Shown: in pieces, positions 16,583 to 24,996 of the stretch
How positions within the stretch are numbered: position 1 is the first letter of the stretch
Layout: each line of letters opens with the position of its first letter
DNA from: Nonomuraea aurantiaca
GTDB taxonomy: Bacteria; Actinomycetota; Actinomycetes; Streptosporangiales; Streptosporangiaceae
Length of the DNA stretch: 64,000 bases
Assembly: GCF_020215705.1 (NCBI RefSeq)
Contig: NZ_JAIWNB010000017.1
Span: 124,001 to 188,000, forward strand
Direction of reading: 5' to 3'
Program-made: the position numbers and the translations under genes
Notes under the pieces: generated by a model
What the model was told of the DNA's origin: nothing
The model's input: the letters and a program-made list of their open reading frames with translations, nothing else
Database searches by the model: none

Positions 16583-16972
16583 TCAGCCGGCCTGGTGGGC
16601 GATCTGGATCAGGTTGCCGCAGGTGTCGTCGAGCACGGCGGTGGTCACCGGGCCCATGTCGACGGGCTCCTGAGTGAAGCGCACGCCGAGGCCGCGGAGC
16701 CGCTCGTACTCGGCCTTGACGTCGTCGACGGCGAAAGAGGTGTACGGAATGCCGTCGGCGACCAGCGCCTCCTTGAACGGCTTCACCGCCGGGTGACCAC
16801 TGGGTTCGAGCAGCAGTTCGACGCCGTCCGGGTCCTGCGGGGACACCACGGTCAGCCACCGGTGCTCGCCCAGCGGGACGTCGTGCTTCTTCACGAAACC
16901 CAGCACCTCGGTGTAGAAGCGCAGCGCCTTCTCCTGATCGTCAACGAGGACGCTCGCCAGGTTGATCCTCAT
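16583..16972 (-). CDS. VOC-family (glyoxalase/bleomycin-resistance-like) protein
   Basis: A 129-residue VOC-fold protein with paired beta-alpha-beta-beta-beta modules: 'LASVLVDDQEKALRFYTEVLGFVKKHDVPLGE' followed by 'RGLGVRFTQEPVDMGPVTTAVLDDTCGNLIQI'. Possible metal ligands are His in 'GEHRW' and Glu in 'GVELLLEP'. Its first 32 bases overlap the end of the ArsR gene, an arrangement typical of ArsR-VOC pairs. The substrate is unknown. ATG 16972 begins the conserved sequence. Confidence 0.88.
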   Translation of the reverse strand: MRINLASVLVDDQEKALRFYTEVLGFVKKHDVPLGEHRWLTVVSPQDPDGVELLLEPSGHPAVKPFKEALVADGIPYTSFAVDDVKAEYERLRGLGVRFTQEPVDMGPVTTAVLDDTCGNLIQIAHQAG

Positions 16973-17303
16973 GTCGGTCCCTCTCGTCGTCTGTGCCGGC
17001 GCCGTCGCCGGCGTCCTTCTCGGGCTTGCCGAGCCACCGCTCGATGATCGGTTCGAGCGGTCCGGTGTTGATGTAGTGGAACTTGTACCGGCCCTCGCGC
17101 CTGGTCTCGACCAGGCCGGCCGCCTCGAGTACGTCGAGATGCTGCGAGATCGCCTGCCGTGACGAACCAAGCCCATGCTTGGTGGCCAGCCGGGCGCAGA
17201 TCTCGAAGAGCGTCTGTCCGTTGCGGTCGGTCAGCTCGTCGAGGATCGTCCGGCGCGTGGAATCGGCCAGGGCCTTGAAGACGTCACCCACACGCCGCAC
17301 CAT
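16941..17303 (-). CDS. ArsR-family winged-helix repressor
   Basis: About 120 residues with a winged-helix domain: 'DVFKALADSTRRTILDEL', recognition helix 'GLGSSRQAISQHLDVLEAAGLVETRREGR', wing 'YKFHYINTGPLEPI'. It lacks the CxC metal ligands of classic ArsR/SmtB and belongs to the non-metal group that regulates a neighbouring VOC or SRPBCC gene. The start is uncertain: ATG 17303 is given, but the predicted promoter (-35 TTGACA, -10 TATGGT) would start the mRNA near GTG 17291, consistent with a leaderless start at 'VGDVFKALAD'. Confidence 0.88.
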   Translation of the reverse strand: MVRRVGDVFKALADSTRRTILDELTDRNGQTLFEICARLATKHGLGSSRQAISQHLDVLEAAGLVETRREGRYKFHYINTGPLEPIIERWLGKPEKDAGDGAGTDDERDRHEDQPGERPR

Positions 17304-17328
17304 AGGCAAGCCGCTACTTGCATGTCAA
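17299..17328 (-). promoter_or_regulatory. arsR promoter with inverted-repeat operator
   Basis: Minus-strand TTGACA (17323-17328), an 18-bp spacer and TATGGT (17299-17304). The spacer holds the inverted repeat GCAAG-6-CTTGC at 17306-17321, a good autorepression site. Confidence 0.5.
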
Positions 17329-17538
17329 GAGAGCAGCCCTCTCGCCTCCCGAGGCTGGAGGTGTACCGGGTCAGACGGGGATGGCGGATCTCCAGCGCTC
17401 GCAGGGTTGACCGGAACATCTGTACAAGATGCCGGCGCGCACCGGCGGCCACAGTAGGCCCATGATTATTTCCCTGGGGCTCGATGACCCCGCTGTTTCG
17501 ACCGCGCGGACCTGCGGTTTCCGCACCGGCAGGCTGAT

Positions 17539-18489
17539 GTGAGCAGCGCGGTACGGCGCCGGCGGCGCCTCTTGATCGCCTCGGCTGTCCTTTTGGTCGT
17601 CGTCGGGTTGCTTCTCGTGAACGCGGAGGTGGTGACGCGGCAGAGCGCCGAGGCCAGTGGGAGTCCGACCCTGCCCCTCGACGGCGGGAACATCTACGTG
17701 CGCCAGGACGGTCCCCCCGATGCTCCGGCACTCGTACTGATCCACGGGCTCGCCGCGTCGGCCCGCTCGTGGGACGCGCTCGTTCCGCTGCTGGCCAAGT
17801 CCCATCGCGTCATCCGGATCGACCTGCTCGGGCACGGCCGGTCGGCCAAACCGGCCGGCGGTGGCTACGGGATGCCGGAGCAGGGACGCCGGGTCGGTGA
17901 GGCAATGGACCGGCTCGGGATCGAGCACGCCACAGTGGTCGGCCATTCCACCGGTGGCGCGGTCGCCACCGCTCTCGCCGAGCAACGCCCCGACCTGGTG
18001 ACCTCGCTCGTGCTCATCGACACCGCGCCTCGTTTGGCCGCCGCCGTCTCAAGCGGTGGCGTCGGCGGGCTCTTGTACACCCCCGTCATCGGGCAGCTGC
18101 TGTGGCGGCTTCGGACCGACGGTCTGATCCGCAACGCGGCGAGCAGCGCGTTCAGCCGCAGCGGCTACCAGGTCCCGCAGGCGGTCGTGGACGACGCGCG
18201 CGACATGACCTACCACGCCCTCATCGCGACGACGCAGACCGGCGACGACTACGTGAACCAGCGCGCGCTCCCCGATCGGCTGGTTCCCCTCGGCAAGCCG
18301 CTGCTAGTGATCTTCGGTGAGGAGGACCGGAGATGGCGATCCTCCTCCGCCGCCGAATACAGCGCCGTTCCGGGCGCGAAAGTCGAGGTGCTGCCCGGTG
18401 TCGGGCATTCGCCCATCATGGAGGATCCGCCGCGGACCGCCGCGCTTCTTCTGGCCTTCACCGCGATCCACACCGCACGGGCGAACTGA
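17539..18489 (+). CDS. Membrane-anchored alpha/beta hydrolase
   Basis: A 316-residue protein starting at GTG with a basic N-terminus and one membrane segment (about residues 10-28), so the hydrolase domain likely sits outside the membrane. The fold is clear: oxyanion 'LIHGLAASARSW', nucleophile Ser in 'VVGHSTGGAVA', acid in 'FGEEDRR' and His in 'LPGVGHSPIMEDP'. The substrate is unknown; relatives are esterases or haloalkane-dehalogenase-like enzymes. It is followed after 18 bases by a flavin monooxygenase, possibly one transcript. Confidence 0.87.
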   Translation: MSSAVRRRRRLLIASAVLLVVVGLLLVNAEVVTRQSAEASGSPTLPLDGGNIYVRQDGPPDAPALVLIHGLAASARSWDALVPLLAKSHRVIRIDLLGHGRSAKPAGGGYGMPEQGRRVGEAMDRLGIEHATVVGHSTGGAVATALAEQRPDLVTSLVLIDTAPRLAAAVSSGGVGGLLYTPVIGQLLWRLRTDGLIRNAASSAFSRSGYQVPQAVVDDARDMTYHALIATTQTGDDYVNQRALPDRLVPLGKPLLVIFGEEDRRWRSSSAAEYSAVPGAKVEVLPGVGHSPIMEDPPRTAALLLAFTAIHTARAN

Positions 18490-18507
18490 ATGACAAGGAG
18501 AGGTGCC

Positions 18508-19713
18508 ATGCGGATTCTCGTCTCCGGCGCCAGCGTCGCCGGTCCGGTGCTGGCCTACTGGCTCACGAGACACGGCTTCGAGGTCACCGTCGTGGAACGG
18601 GCCTCCGTGCTGCGCAAGACGGGCGGGCACGCGGTCGACCTGTTCCGGCCGGCGATGGACATCTCGGAGAAGATGGGCGTGCTCCCGCGCGTCGAGGAGC
18701 GGGCCACCGGCACCAGCCGGATGACCGTCTACCGGGAGGGCTCACGGCGTCCCGTCGGGGTGGATCTTTCCAAGATCTTCGGTGCCACCTCCGACCGGCA
18801 CTTCGAGGTCATGCGCGACGACCTGAGCGAGATCTTCTACGACGCCGCACGCGACGACGTCGAGTACGTCTTCGGCGACTCGATCACCGCGATCTCGCCC
18901 GACGGCGAGGTGCGGTTCGAGAACGCCGCGCCGCGCCGCTTCGACCTCGTCGTCGGCGCGGACGGGCTGCACTCCAACGTGCGCCGCCTCGTCTTCGGCG
19001 AGGAGTCCCGCTTCAGCTCCTTCATCGGCGCCTACCTCGGGGTGCTGACCCTGCCCAACGCCTCCGGGCTCGACGGCGAGCTGCTCATGCACGTCGGCGT
19101 CGGCCGTACCGCCGGCATGTACGGCGCGCGGCACCTCGGCGAGGCGCGGGCGTTGTTCCTGTTCCGGAGCGAGCGCGAGCTCGACTGTCACCACCACGAC
19201 GTGCCCCGGCAGAAGGAACTGCTGCGCGGCGCGTTCGACGGCATGCACCCCGACGTGGACCGCTGGCTGGACGAGCTCGACCGCACCCCGGCGTTCTACT
19301 TCGACTCGATCACCCAGCTCCGCATGGACACCTGGTCGCGGGGGAGGGTGACGCTCGTCGGCGACGCGGGCTACTGTCCCGGCCCGGCCGTCGGCGGCAG
19401 CACGAGCCTGGCCGTCGTCGGCGCGTACGTCCTCGCCGGGGAGCTGGCGCGGGCAGGTGGCGACCATGAGCGCGCCTTCCCCGCCTACGAGCGCGCGATG
19501 GCGGAGCACGTGCGCGGCAGCCGCGCGGCCGCGCTGAGCGTGGCGAAGACCCTGATCCCCACCTCACGCCTCGGCGTGTCGGGACTGGCCCAGGGCGCCC
19601 GCCTGATCTCCGCCCTGCCCGCGGGGCCCGGCCGCGCCCTCCTCCGCCTCACCTCCAAGAGCGCACGCCTGCACAACTCCATGACCGTCGACGACTACCC
19701 GCCGCCGCCCTGA
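18508..19713 (+). CDS. FAD-dependent monooxygenase (PHBH/TetX-like fold)
   Basis: A 401-residue class A flavoprotein with 'MRILVSGASVAGPVLAYWLTRHGFEVTVVER' (dinucleotide fold), 'VVGADGLHSNVRRLVFG' (the DG motif) and 'GRVTLVGDAGYCPGPAVGGSTSLAVVGAYVLAGEL' (FAD ribityl contact). The family hydroxylates aromatic or polyketide substrates; related proteins include TetX-type inactivators, but no specific substrate can be assigned. AAGGAGAGG lies 6 bases before ATG 18508. It follows the alpha/beta hydrolase on the same strand. Confidence 0.88.
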   Translation: MRILVSGASVAGPVLAYWLTRHGFEVTVVERASVLRKTGGHAVDLFRPAMDISEKMGVLPRVEERATGTSRMTVYREGSRRPVGVDLSKIFGATSDRHFEVMRDDLSEIFYDAARDDVEYVFGDSITAISPDGEVRFENAAPRRFDLVVGADGLHSNVRRLVFGEESRFSSFIGAYLGVLTLPNASGLDGELLMHVGVGRTAGMYGARHLGEARALFLFRSERELDCHHHDVPRQKELLRGAFDGMHPDVDRWLDELDRTPAFYFDSITQLRMDTWSRGRVTLVGDAGYCPGPAVGGSTSLAVVGAYVLAGELARAGGDHERAFPAYERAMAEHVRGSRAAALSVAKTLIPTSRLGVSGLAQGARLISALPAGPGRALLRLTSKSARLHNSMTVDDYPPPP

Positions 19714-19917
19714 CCAGGCAAGGCAGAACGAGATCGACGTCGTTGGGGGCTCATGGCACCTTTCTTACCGGCACGTCGGCCGTGGGTTCAGCGCTGCTCA
19801 AGGCTCTTCGGCCGGAACTCACGGCCTTTCAGAGTCCCGGGGTGCGCGAAGGGGGTGAGTTCGCGTGTCCCGCGTTCTCCGTCCGGTTAATCGCTGGCGG
19901 ACGCGGCGGTCTCCGGG
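19714..19917. other. Intergenic region before AraC-type gene
   Basis: About 200 bases without a supported gene. No clear promoter or hairpin is visible; local inverted GGCCG/CGGCC runs are expected at this base composition. Confidence 0.3.
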
Positions 19918-20646
19918 TTGACTGCACGGGTGACCGCTTTGCCCGTGCCCGCCGACCTGACCCGACTGGTGGCGGGGATTTGGGTGCTTGACGGTGACGT
20001 GGTGCCGAGAGGGTTGCCGCAGCCCGCCGTCGACCTGCTGGTCATGCCTGATGGGGCGGGCCGGCTGGCCGGGCCGGAGACGCGCGCTCGGCAGGGGGCG
20101 CTGCCCAAAGACGGGCCCCTGGTCGGGGTGCGGCTGCGACCGGGGACGGTGACCGGGCTGTTCGGGGTCGCGGCCGACGAGGTGCCGCTGGCCGGGGCGC
20201 CCATCGAGGTCGGGCAACTGGCCGGGTCGGCGACCGAGCGGCTGGCAGGGGCGCTGGCTCTGGTGCGGGCGCGGGCTGGGCGATGCCAGGTCGACGAGCG
20301 GGTGCGCATCGTGCTGGCGGCCATGCACGCGGCGCCGGGTGCGCCGGTCGACCGGCATGCCGCTGAGGCCGGGTTGTCCGAGCGGCAGCTTCGGCGGCGT
20401 TTCGGAGTGGCGGTCGGGCTGCGGCCCAAGTCCTACGCACGCGTGGTGCGGCTGCACCGAGCGCTCGCCGACGCGCGCGCTACGGCGGCCAGGGGCGAGC
20501 GCCCGAACTGGGCCGCCATCGCCGTACGCAGCGGCTGCTACGACCAGTCACACCTGCTCGCCGAGTTCCGCCACGCGGTGGGGGTGCCGCCGACCACGTT
20601 GCTGGCGGATGTCCGTTTTCTCCAAGCCTCGACCTGCCGGGCCTAA
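19918..20646 (+). CDS. AraC-family transcriptional regulator
   Basis: A 242-residue regulator with an N-terminal DUF6597-like sensor ('LTRLVAGIWVLDGDVV', 'VGVRLRPGTVTGLFGVAADEVPLAGAPI') and a C-terminal double helix-turn-helix ('AAEAGLSERQLRRRFGVAVGLRPKSYARVVRL', 'AAIAVRSGCYDQSHLLAEFRHAVGVPPTTLLA'). The start is uncertain between TTG 19918 and GTG 19930, neither with a strong ribosome site. It is followed by a P450 gene 12 bases downstream, which it may co-regulate. Confidence 0.88.
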   Translation: MTARVTALPVPADLTRLVAGIWVLDGDVVPRGLPQPAVDLLVMPDGAGRLAGPETRARQGALPKDGPLVGVRLRPGTVTGLFGVAADEVPLAGAPIEVGQLAGSATERLAGALALVRARAGRCQVDERVRIVLAAMHAAPGAPVDRHAAEAGLSERQLRRRFGVAVGLRPKSYARVVRLHRALADARATAARGERPNWAAIAVRSGCYDQSHLLAEFRHAVGVPPTTLLADVRFLQASTCRA

Positions 20647-20658
20647 CACACTCGACGC

Positions 20659-21828
20659 ATGACTGATGATGTTGTCGTAGAGATCCTCGACTGGCACCGC
20701 GAGACCGCTCGGGACGGTCTCGCCGGGGACGGGGTGCGTTTCGTCGAACCATTCGGCGCCTGGGTGGTGCACGGCTACTCCGAGGTCAACCAGGTGCTCA
20801 CCGACTACTCGATGTTCTCCTCCGACGAGCTGCGCTACAGCGCGCAACCCATGCCGCACCGGGACAACCCCGTTCTCAGCAGCCTGTCGGCGATGGATCC
20901 GCCCCGGCACCACCTGCTGCGCCGACTGGTCAGCCGGGCCTTCACACCCCGCGCGATTCAGGCGTTACTCCCGTCGATCACCGACACCGTGCGGAGGCAA
21001 CTGGCCGATGTGGACGGTGACCTGGACGTGATCGGCCGGCTCGGCTACCCGCTGCCGGTGCGCACCATCGCCGCGCTGCTCGGGGTCGAAGCGGACCGGC
21101 AACCGGACTTCCTGCGCTGGACCGAGGCGATCACCTCCTTCGCCGGGTCGTTCGCCGAGGACCCGGTGCGTCAGGCCGCGTTCCGCGCCGCGCACGCCGA
21201 ACTGGTCGAGTACTTCCTGGAGGTGTTCGCCGAGCACCGTGCCCGCCCCCGGGGTGACGTGATCGACACTCTGCTGGCCGCCGAACCGGACGGCAGCCGG
21301 CTGTCCGACGCGGAGTTGATCGACTTCTGCACGCTGCTGCTCATCAACGGCCACGAGACGACCAAGACCCTGCTGGTCAACACGGTGCTGTGCCTGGCGG
21401 CTCATCCTGACGCGCTGGCCCGGCTGCGTGCCGACCCTGGACTGGTACCGGATGCCATCGAGGAGGTGCTGCGGTTCCTGCCCCCGGTGGGTGGCACCGA
21501 CCGCTTCACCACCGGCCCGGCCAGCATCGCCGGGCACACCATCGAGACCGGCCAGCGGGTGATCGCCATGGTGCTCTCGGCCAACCGGGACCCTCGGGTG
21601 TTCGCCCAGGCAGAGGAGTTCCGGCCCGACCGGACGCCCAACGAGCACCTTTCCTTCGGCCATGGCGTGCACTTCTGCCTCGGCACGCACCTGGCCCGCC
21701 ATGAGCTCGCGATCGCGGTCAACGCACTGCTGCACCGGTTCCCCGGTCCGTGGTCGGTGGGCCGGATCGCCACCGGGCGCACCCCGGTCGGCATCGACGT
21801 ACTCGATCTGGTGCTGGTCAGCCCGTAG
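20659..21828 (+). CDS. Cytochrome P450
   Basis: A 389-residue soluble bacterial P450. Visible motifs: 'SAMDPPRHHLLRRLVSRAFTPRAI', I-helix 'LLINGHETTK' (about 230-240; Asn at the position before Gly where Ala is more usual), ExxR 'EEVLRF', and heme-ligand 'FGHGVHFCLGTHLAR' with Cys near residue 340. It would hydroxylate a small hydrophobic or natural-product substrate using external ferredoxin partners, none of which lie nearby. It ends 36 bases before the convergent MerR gene. Confidence 0.93.
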   Translation: MTDDVVVEILDWHRETARDGLAGDGVRFVEPFGAWVVHGYSEVNQVLTDYSMFSSDELRYSAQPMPHRDNPVLSSLSAMDPPRHHLLRRLVSRAFTPRAIQALLPSITDTVRRQLADVDGDLDVIGRLGYPLPVRTIAALLGVEADRQPDFLRWTEAITSFAGSFAEDPVRQAAFRAAHAELVEYFLEVFAEHRARPRGDVIDTLLAAEPDGSRLSDAELIDFCTLLLINGHETTKTLLVNTVLCLAAHPDALARLRADPGLVPDAIEEVLRFLPPVGGTDRFTTGPASIAGHTIETGQRVIAMVLSANRDPRVFAQAEEFRPDRTPNEHLSFGHGVHFCLGTHLARHELAIAVNALLHRFPGPWSVGRIATGRTPVGIDVLDLVLVSP

Positions 21829-21864
21829 TCGTGATCTACAATGTAAAGGCGCTCGGGCGAAGGA

Positions 21865-22656
21865 TCACCGAGGAGCCGCGTCCCGCGTGGGTTCGACGCG
21901 CTCGAGCTTGGTCCAGCCGGTCCAGCCACGCTTCCTCAGCAGCTCGATCAGCCGGCGGGCCGGCGGCACAGTGTCGAATGCCAGTGTGTCCATCAGCTTG
22001 ACGAGCGGTGGGTCGAGGTCGATGTCGTCGACGTAGTCCTCGCCCTTCTCCTCGGCCAGTCGCGTGAAGTAGGCGGCCAGCTTGTCGGCCAGCTCGGCCA
22101 GCCGCGGGTCGCCGGTAACCCGGTCAAGTGCCTGGCTCAGGGTGAGAAAGAAATCGATGAGTTGCGGGTCGGCGATCTGCTCCCGCTTGCGGGCCATCCA
22201 CTCCGGGACCCGTTCGGGGGAGTGTGCGGCCAGCAGGACCCAGCCGTCGCTCTCGGCCTGGATGATCCGCTCGTCGACCCCGAGCGTACGCAGCCGGCCG
22301 AGATACTCGACCACCTCCGGGGGCAGCGTCAAGCTGTCGCCGGCGGCGAGCCGGGCGATCCGCTCCCGGTGGTGCTGTCGCTGCCGGATCTCCGCCCGCA
22401 GCCGCTTGTCGATGTCTGCCACCGCCGCGGCGAACTCCTCCTCGTCGGCCTGGAGCAGCTCCCGTACGCGCGCCAGCGGGACTCCGGCCTCTGCGAGGGT
22501 ACGGATCTTGATCAGTTCGACGGCGGCGCCGGCGTCGTATCTGCGGTAGCCGGAGTGGTCGCGTTCCGGTTCCGGCAGCAGCCCTTTGGCGTGGTAGTGC
22601 CTCACCGCGCGTACTGTCACTCCGGCGTAGGACGCCAGCTCGCCGATGGTCAGCAT
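21865..22656 (-). CDS. MerR-family regulator
   Basis: A 263-residue regulator with the MerR winged helix at residues 1-70 ('LTIGELASYAGVTVRAVRHYHAKGLLPEPERDHSGYRRY') and a coiled-coil dimerisation helix, followed by a long C-terminal domain rich in acidic residues ('EEKGEDYVDDIDLDPP') without cysteines. That is the drug- or lipid-responsive rather than metal-responsive type. Its ATG overlaps the stop of the upstream alpha/beta hydrolase by one base, so the two are coupled and probably share function. Confidence 0.92.
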   Translation of the reverse strand: MLTIGELASYAGVTVRAVRHYHAKGLLPEPERDHSGYRRYDAGAAVELIKIRTLAEAGVPLARVRELLQADEEEFAAAVADIDKRLRAEIRQRQHHRERIARLAAGDSLTLPPEVVEYLGRLRTLGVDERIIQAESDGWVLLAAHSPERVPEWMARKREQIADPQLIDFFLTLSQALDRVTGDPRLAELADKLAAYFTRLAEEKGEDYVDDIDLDPPLVKLMDTLAFDTVPPARRLIELLRKRGWTGWTKLERVEPTRDAAPR

Positions 22657-23480
22657 CAGAGCAGCCTCTCAGGAGTTGCTGGAGAAGTCGTCTGGCCGGC
22701 TGGGTGTTGGGTGTTCCGGATGATCTGGGCGATTTCCGGGGCATGAGTGAACACCAGCTGGTGGTCGGCGTTGAGCCAGGACGTGGCGAGGTGTGGCTGC
22801 TCGCGGACGAGCCGTTCGACACCGGCCCGCCAGTTGTGGTTGAACCGCGGCGTGTGCCCTTCGCCGCTGTCGCCGGCCATCGAGGTCGACATGATCAGGG
22901 TGATGGGCCGGTCGATCTTCCTGTACTGGTCGAGGATCCTGGAGCGGACCGCGTCGATCTCGATGTTCAGGTCGAGAATCTCCCGGGCGGTGAGCAGCAC
23001 CTGACGCGCGGTGCCGCGCTCGGTCTCCTGCTGGGCCGCCAGGTCCGCCCACATGGCGCGAACCTCCGGCAGGAGGGCTTCGGTGATGAACGGTTCGGGC
23101 ACCGGGTTCGCGCCGTCGATGAGCACAAGTTCGGCGACGGTGCCGGGATGCTGGGCGGCATAGTGGACGGCCAGGTCCGCGCCCAGCGAGTAACCCACCA
23201 GCGTGGGCGCCGCATCCAGGTCGAGGTGTGCCGGCCCCGCCATCACGGCGGTCAGATCAATGAGGAACGCCTCGAAGGAATACCGGTCGGCGGCCGAGGC
23301 GAGGCCATGGCCCCGGAGGTCGAAGGTCAGCACGTCGTGGTCGCGCCGGAGCAGTTCGGCCAGCTCGTGCAGGCCGGCCTGGGTCGAGTTCAGTCCAGGG
23401 CACAGGACCAGCGGTCGCCCGTGGCCACCGCGGGTCACCGGGAGCGTGACGCCGTCGTGATGGATCGTGAAGTGCCGCAT
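22656..23480 (-). CDS. Alpha/beta hydrolase
   Basis: A 274-residue hydrolase: strand 3/oxyanion 'LVLCPGLNSTQAGLHEL', 'FDLRGHGLA', nucleophile Ser in 'LVGYSLGADLAVHYA', and a C-terminal His in 'LNADHQLVFTHAP'. The start at 23480 has AAAGG 10 bases upstream and begins the conserved sequence; the frame stays open for 35 codons upstream. It is translationally coupled to the MerR gene. The substrate is unknown. Confidence 0.87.
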   Translation of the reverse strand: MRHFTIHHDGVTLPVTRGGHGRPLVLCPGLNSTQAGLHELAELLRRDHDVLTFDLRGHGLASAADRYSFEAFLIDLTAVMAGPAHLDLDAAPTLVGYSLGADLAVHYAAQHPGTVAELVLIDGANPVPEPFITEALLPEVRAMWADLAAQQETERGTARQVLLTAREILDLNIEIDAVRSRILDQYRKIDRPITLIMSTSMAGDSGEGHTPRFNHNWRAGVERLVREQPHLATSWLNADHQLVFTHAPEIAQIIRNTQHPAGQTTSPATPERLL

Positions 23481-23612
23481 CGTCCGGTCGCCTTTCGCCG
23501 CCTGAGCCCTATCGCTGGACGACGTGCGCAGGCCGCCGACCTCGATCGCCCTCGTCTTCTTGGTCATGCCACCATGCTGAGACATTCACCCTGCGTCAGG
23601 GTCAATCGTCGC

Positions 23613-23712
23613 GCGAGCAGTTCGCAGATCACCGGTGAGGGCACCGGCAGGGACAGCGCCTGCACCAGGTCGACCGGACGCTGGCCGGTGGCGAGCATGT
23701 CGTCGGCGGTCA
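23613..23712 (-). pseudogene. Cytochrome P450 remnant
   Basis: Reading on from the sigma-factor stop on the minus strand, about 33 codons encode a string typical of the middle of actinobacterial P450s: 'DMLATGQRPVDLVQALSLPVPSP' followed by 'VICELL', corresponding to the region before the I-helix. Homology ends abruptly after that and no heme-binding segment is present. It is a deletion relic squeezed between two genes. Confidence 0.7.
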
Positions 23713-24651
23713 GCGCAGGGTGAGCGGGGTCTCGGATGCGATGCGGGTCAGCTTCTGCGGGTTGCGGACGTAGTACAGGCCGGTGATGCGGGCGTCCTCG
23801 ACCTGGATCGCTATGACGCCGTCGATCTCACCGTCCACGCGAAGGACGAGTGCCGGGTTGCCGTTGACCACGGTGGGGTCGCTGGTGAGGGCGACTTGGG
23901 CCTTGCCGAGGCCGCCGACGATGAAACGAGCCGCCTTCTCGGCGCCGGTGATCGGACGTGGCGCGGCCTGCTTGATGCCGCCGCCGTCGCTGATGAGGAC
24001 GACCTCGGGGGCGAGTACGTCGAGCAGGCCCTGCAGGTCTCTGGTTTCGAGGGCGTGCCGCAGCGACTCCAGAGCCGCCCGGGCCTGGCTGGGGGAGATC
24101 ACCTCGCGGGGGCGGCGGGCTTCGACGTGCCGGCGGGCGCGGTGCGCGATCTGGCGTACGGCCGCGGGGCTCTTGCTGACGGCGGTCGCGATCTCGTCGT
24201 AACTGACATCGAAGGCCTCGCGCAGTACGAACACGGCACGTTCGGTCGGCGAGAGCGTCTCAAGGATGAGCATGAGCGCCATGGACACGCTCTCGGCGAG
24301 TTCGACGTCCTCGGCCACGTCCGGCGTGGTGAGCAGTGGTTCGGGGAGCCAGGGGCCGATATAGGCCTCCTTACGGCGCTTCATGGTGCGCAGCCGGTCG
24401 AGCGCGCGCCGGGTGGTGATCCGGACCAGGTAGGCGCGCTGGTCGTGCACCTGCGCCAGGTCGACCTTCATCCATCGCAGCCAGGTCTCCTGGAGGACGT
24501 CTTCGGCGTCGGCCGCCGATCCGAGCATCTCGTAGGCGACGGTGAACAGCAGGTTGCGGTGGGTGACGAACGCCTCGGTGGCGGAGTCCAGCCGGTCGCC
24601 ACCAGTGAGCGGCTCGGCTGTGCCCGTCGTCGGCTCGCTGCGCTCGTCCAT
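23710..24651 (-). CDS. ECF41-group RNA polymerase sigma factor with SnoaL-like C-terminal domain
   Basis: A 313-residue sigma factor: sigma2 ('FTVAYEMLGSAADAEDVLQETWLRW'), linker motif WLPEP (about residue 100), sigma4 ('LSPTERAVFVLREAFDVSYDEIATAV'), then a fused SnoaL/NTF2-like domain with the ECF41 motifs DGGG (about 220) and NPxKL (as NPQKL, about 295). In this group the fused C-terminal domain replaces an anti-sigma factor. AGGAG lies 7 bases before ATG 24651. Upstream is a textbook ECF41 promoter. The usual oxidoreductase partner survives only as a fragment on the opposite side. Confidence 0.92.
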   Translation of the reverse strand: MDERSEPTTGTAEPLTGGDRLDSATEAFVTHRNLLFTVAYEMLGSAADAEDVLQETWLRWMKVDLAQVHDQRAYLVRITTRRALDRLRTMKRRKEAYIGPWLPEPLLTTPDVAEDVELAESVSMALMLILETLSPTERAVFVLREAFDVSYDEIATAVSKSPAAVRQIAHRARRHVEARRPREVISPSQARAALESLRHALETRDLQGLLDVLAPEVVLISDGGGIKQAAPRPITGAEKAARFIVGGLGKAQVALTSDPTVVNGNPALVLRVDGEIDGVIAIQVEDARITGLYYVRNPQKLTRIASETPLTLR

Positions 24652-24696
24652 GGCCGGCTCCTGCCTGTTGGCTTCTCCACTGTGCTCCAGGCACAA

Positions 24697-24723
24697 GACG
24701 CCGGCCCGCACCGCTGTGTGACA
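24697..24723 (-). promoter_or_regulatory. ECF41 autoregulatory promoter
   Basis: Minus-strand TGTCACA (24717-24723), exactly 16 bp, then CGTC (24697-24700). This matches the known ECF41 target promoter TGTCACA-N16-CGTC and lies about 46 bases before the sigma gene. A second TGTCACA on the plus strand at 24742-24748 points toward the SDR remnant but lacks a matching CGTC. Confidence 0.8.
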
Positions 24724-24774
24724 CCTGTGATCGGTGGCGTATGTCACATGACCGTACTGGCACAAAGTTCGCGC

Positions 24775-24906
24775 CGCCTCGGCGCGGTCGCCGGGAAGCA
24801 GCCCGTCGGCGACCCGGCCGCCGTGGTCCAGGCGCTCCTCAAGCTCGTCGACTCCGGCAACCCGCCCCTGCGGGTGCTGTTCGGCCAGGGCTGCTACCCG
24901 ATGTGA
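24775..24906 (+). pseudogene. Short-chain dehydrogenase remnant (C-terminal tail)
   Basis: The plus-strand frame ending at the TGA 24904-24906 encodes 'GDPAAVVQALLKLVDSGNPP' then 'LRVLFGQ', a pattern characteristic of the C-terminus of classical SDRs. The Rossmann fold and the YxxxK site are missing. It sits divergently beside the ECF41 sigma gene, where an oxidoreductase partner is commonly found, so it is probably the decayed partner. Confidence 0.65.
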
Positions 24907-24963
24907 TCACCGACCCGGACGAGGGCGTGGCCGCGCTGCGCGAGATCGACTACGAGGGAGATC

Positions 24964-24992
24964 CACTCCCTTTCACTTCTAACCTATAGCGC
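24964..24992 (+). promoter_or_regulatory. Predicted glycosyltransferase promoter shared with rox
   Basis: A 29-base stretch from CACTCCC to TATAGCGC with -10-like TATAGC at 24985-24990. It matches the rox upstream sequence closely apart from one insertion, and the RAE follows 6 bp after TATAGC, as at rox. Confidence 0.6.
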
Positions 24993-24996
24993 ATGG

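Noticed and set aside
24741..24989. Frame ending 'ITDPDEGVAALREIDYEGDP' just before the RAE
   Set aside because: It reads partly through the SDR remnant in another frame and into the promoter; the protein-like tail may be another relic but cannot be assigned.
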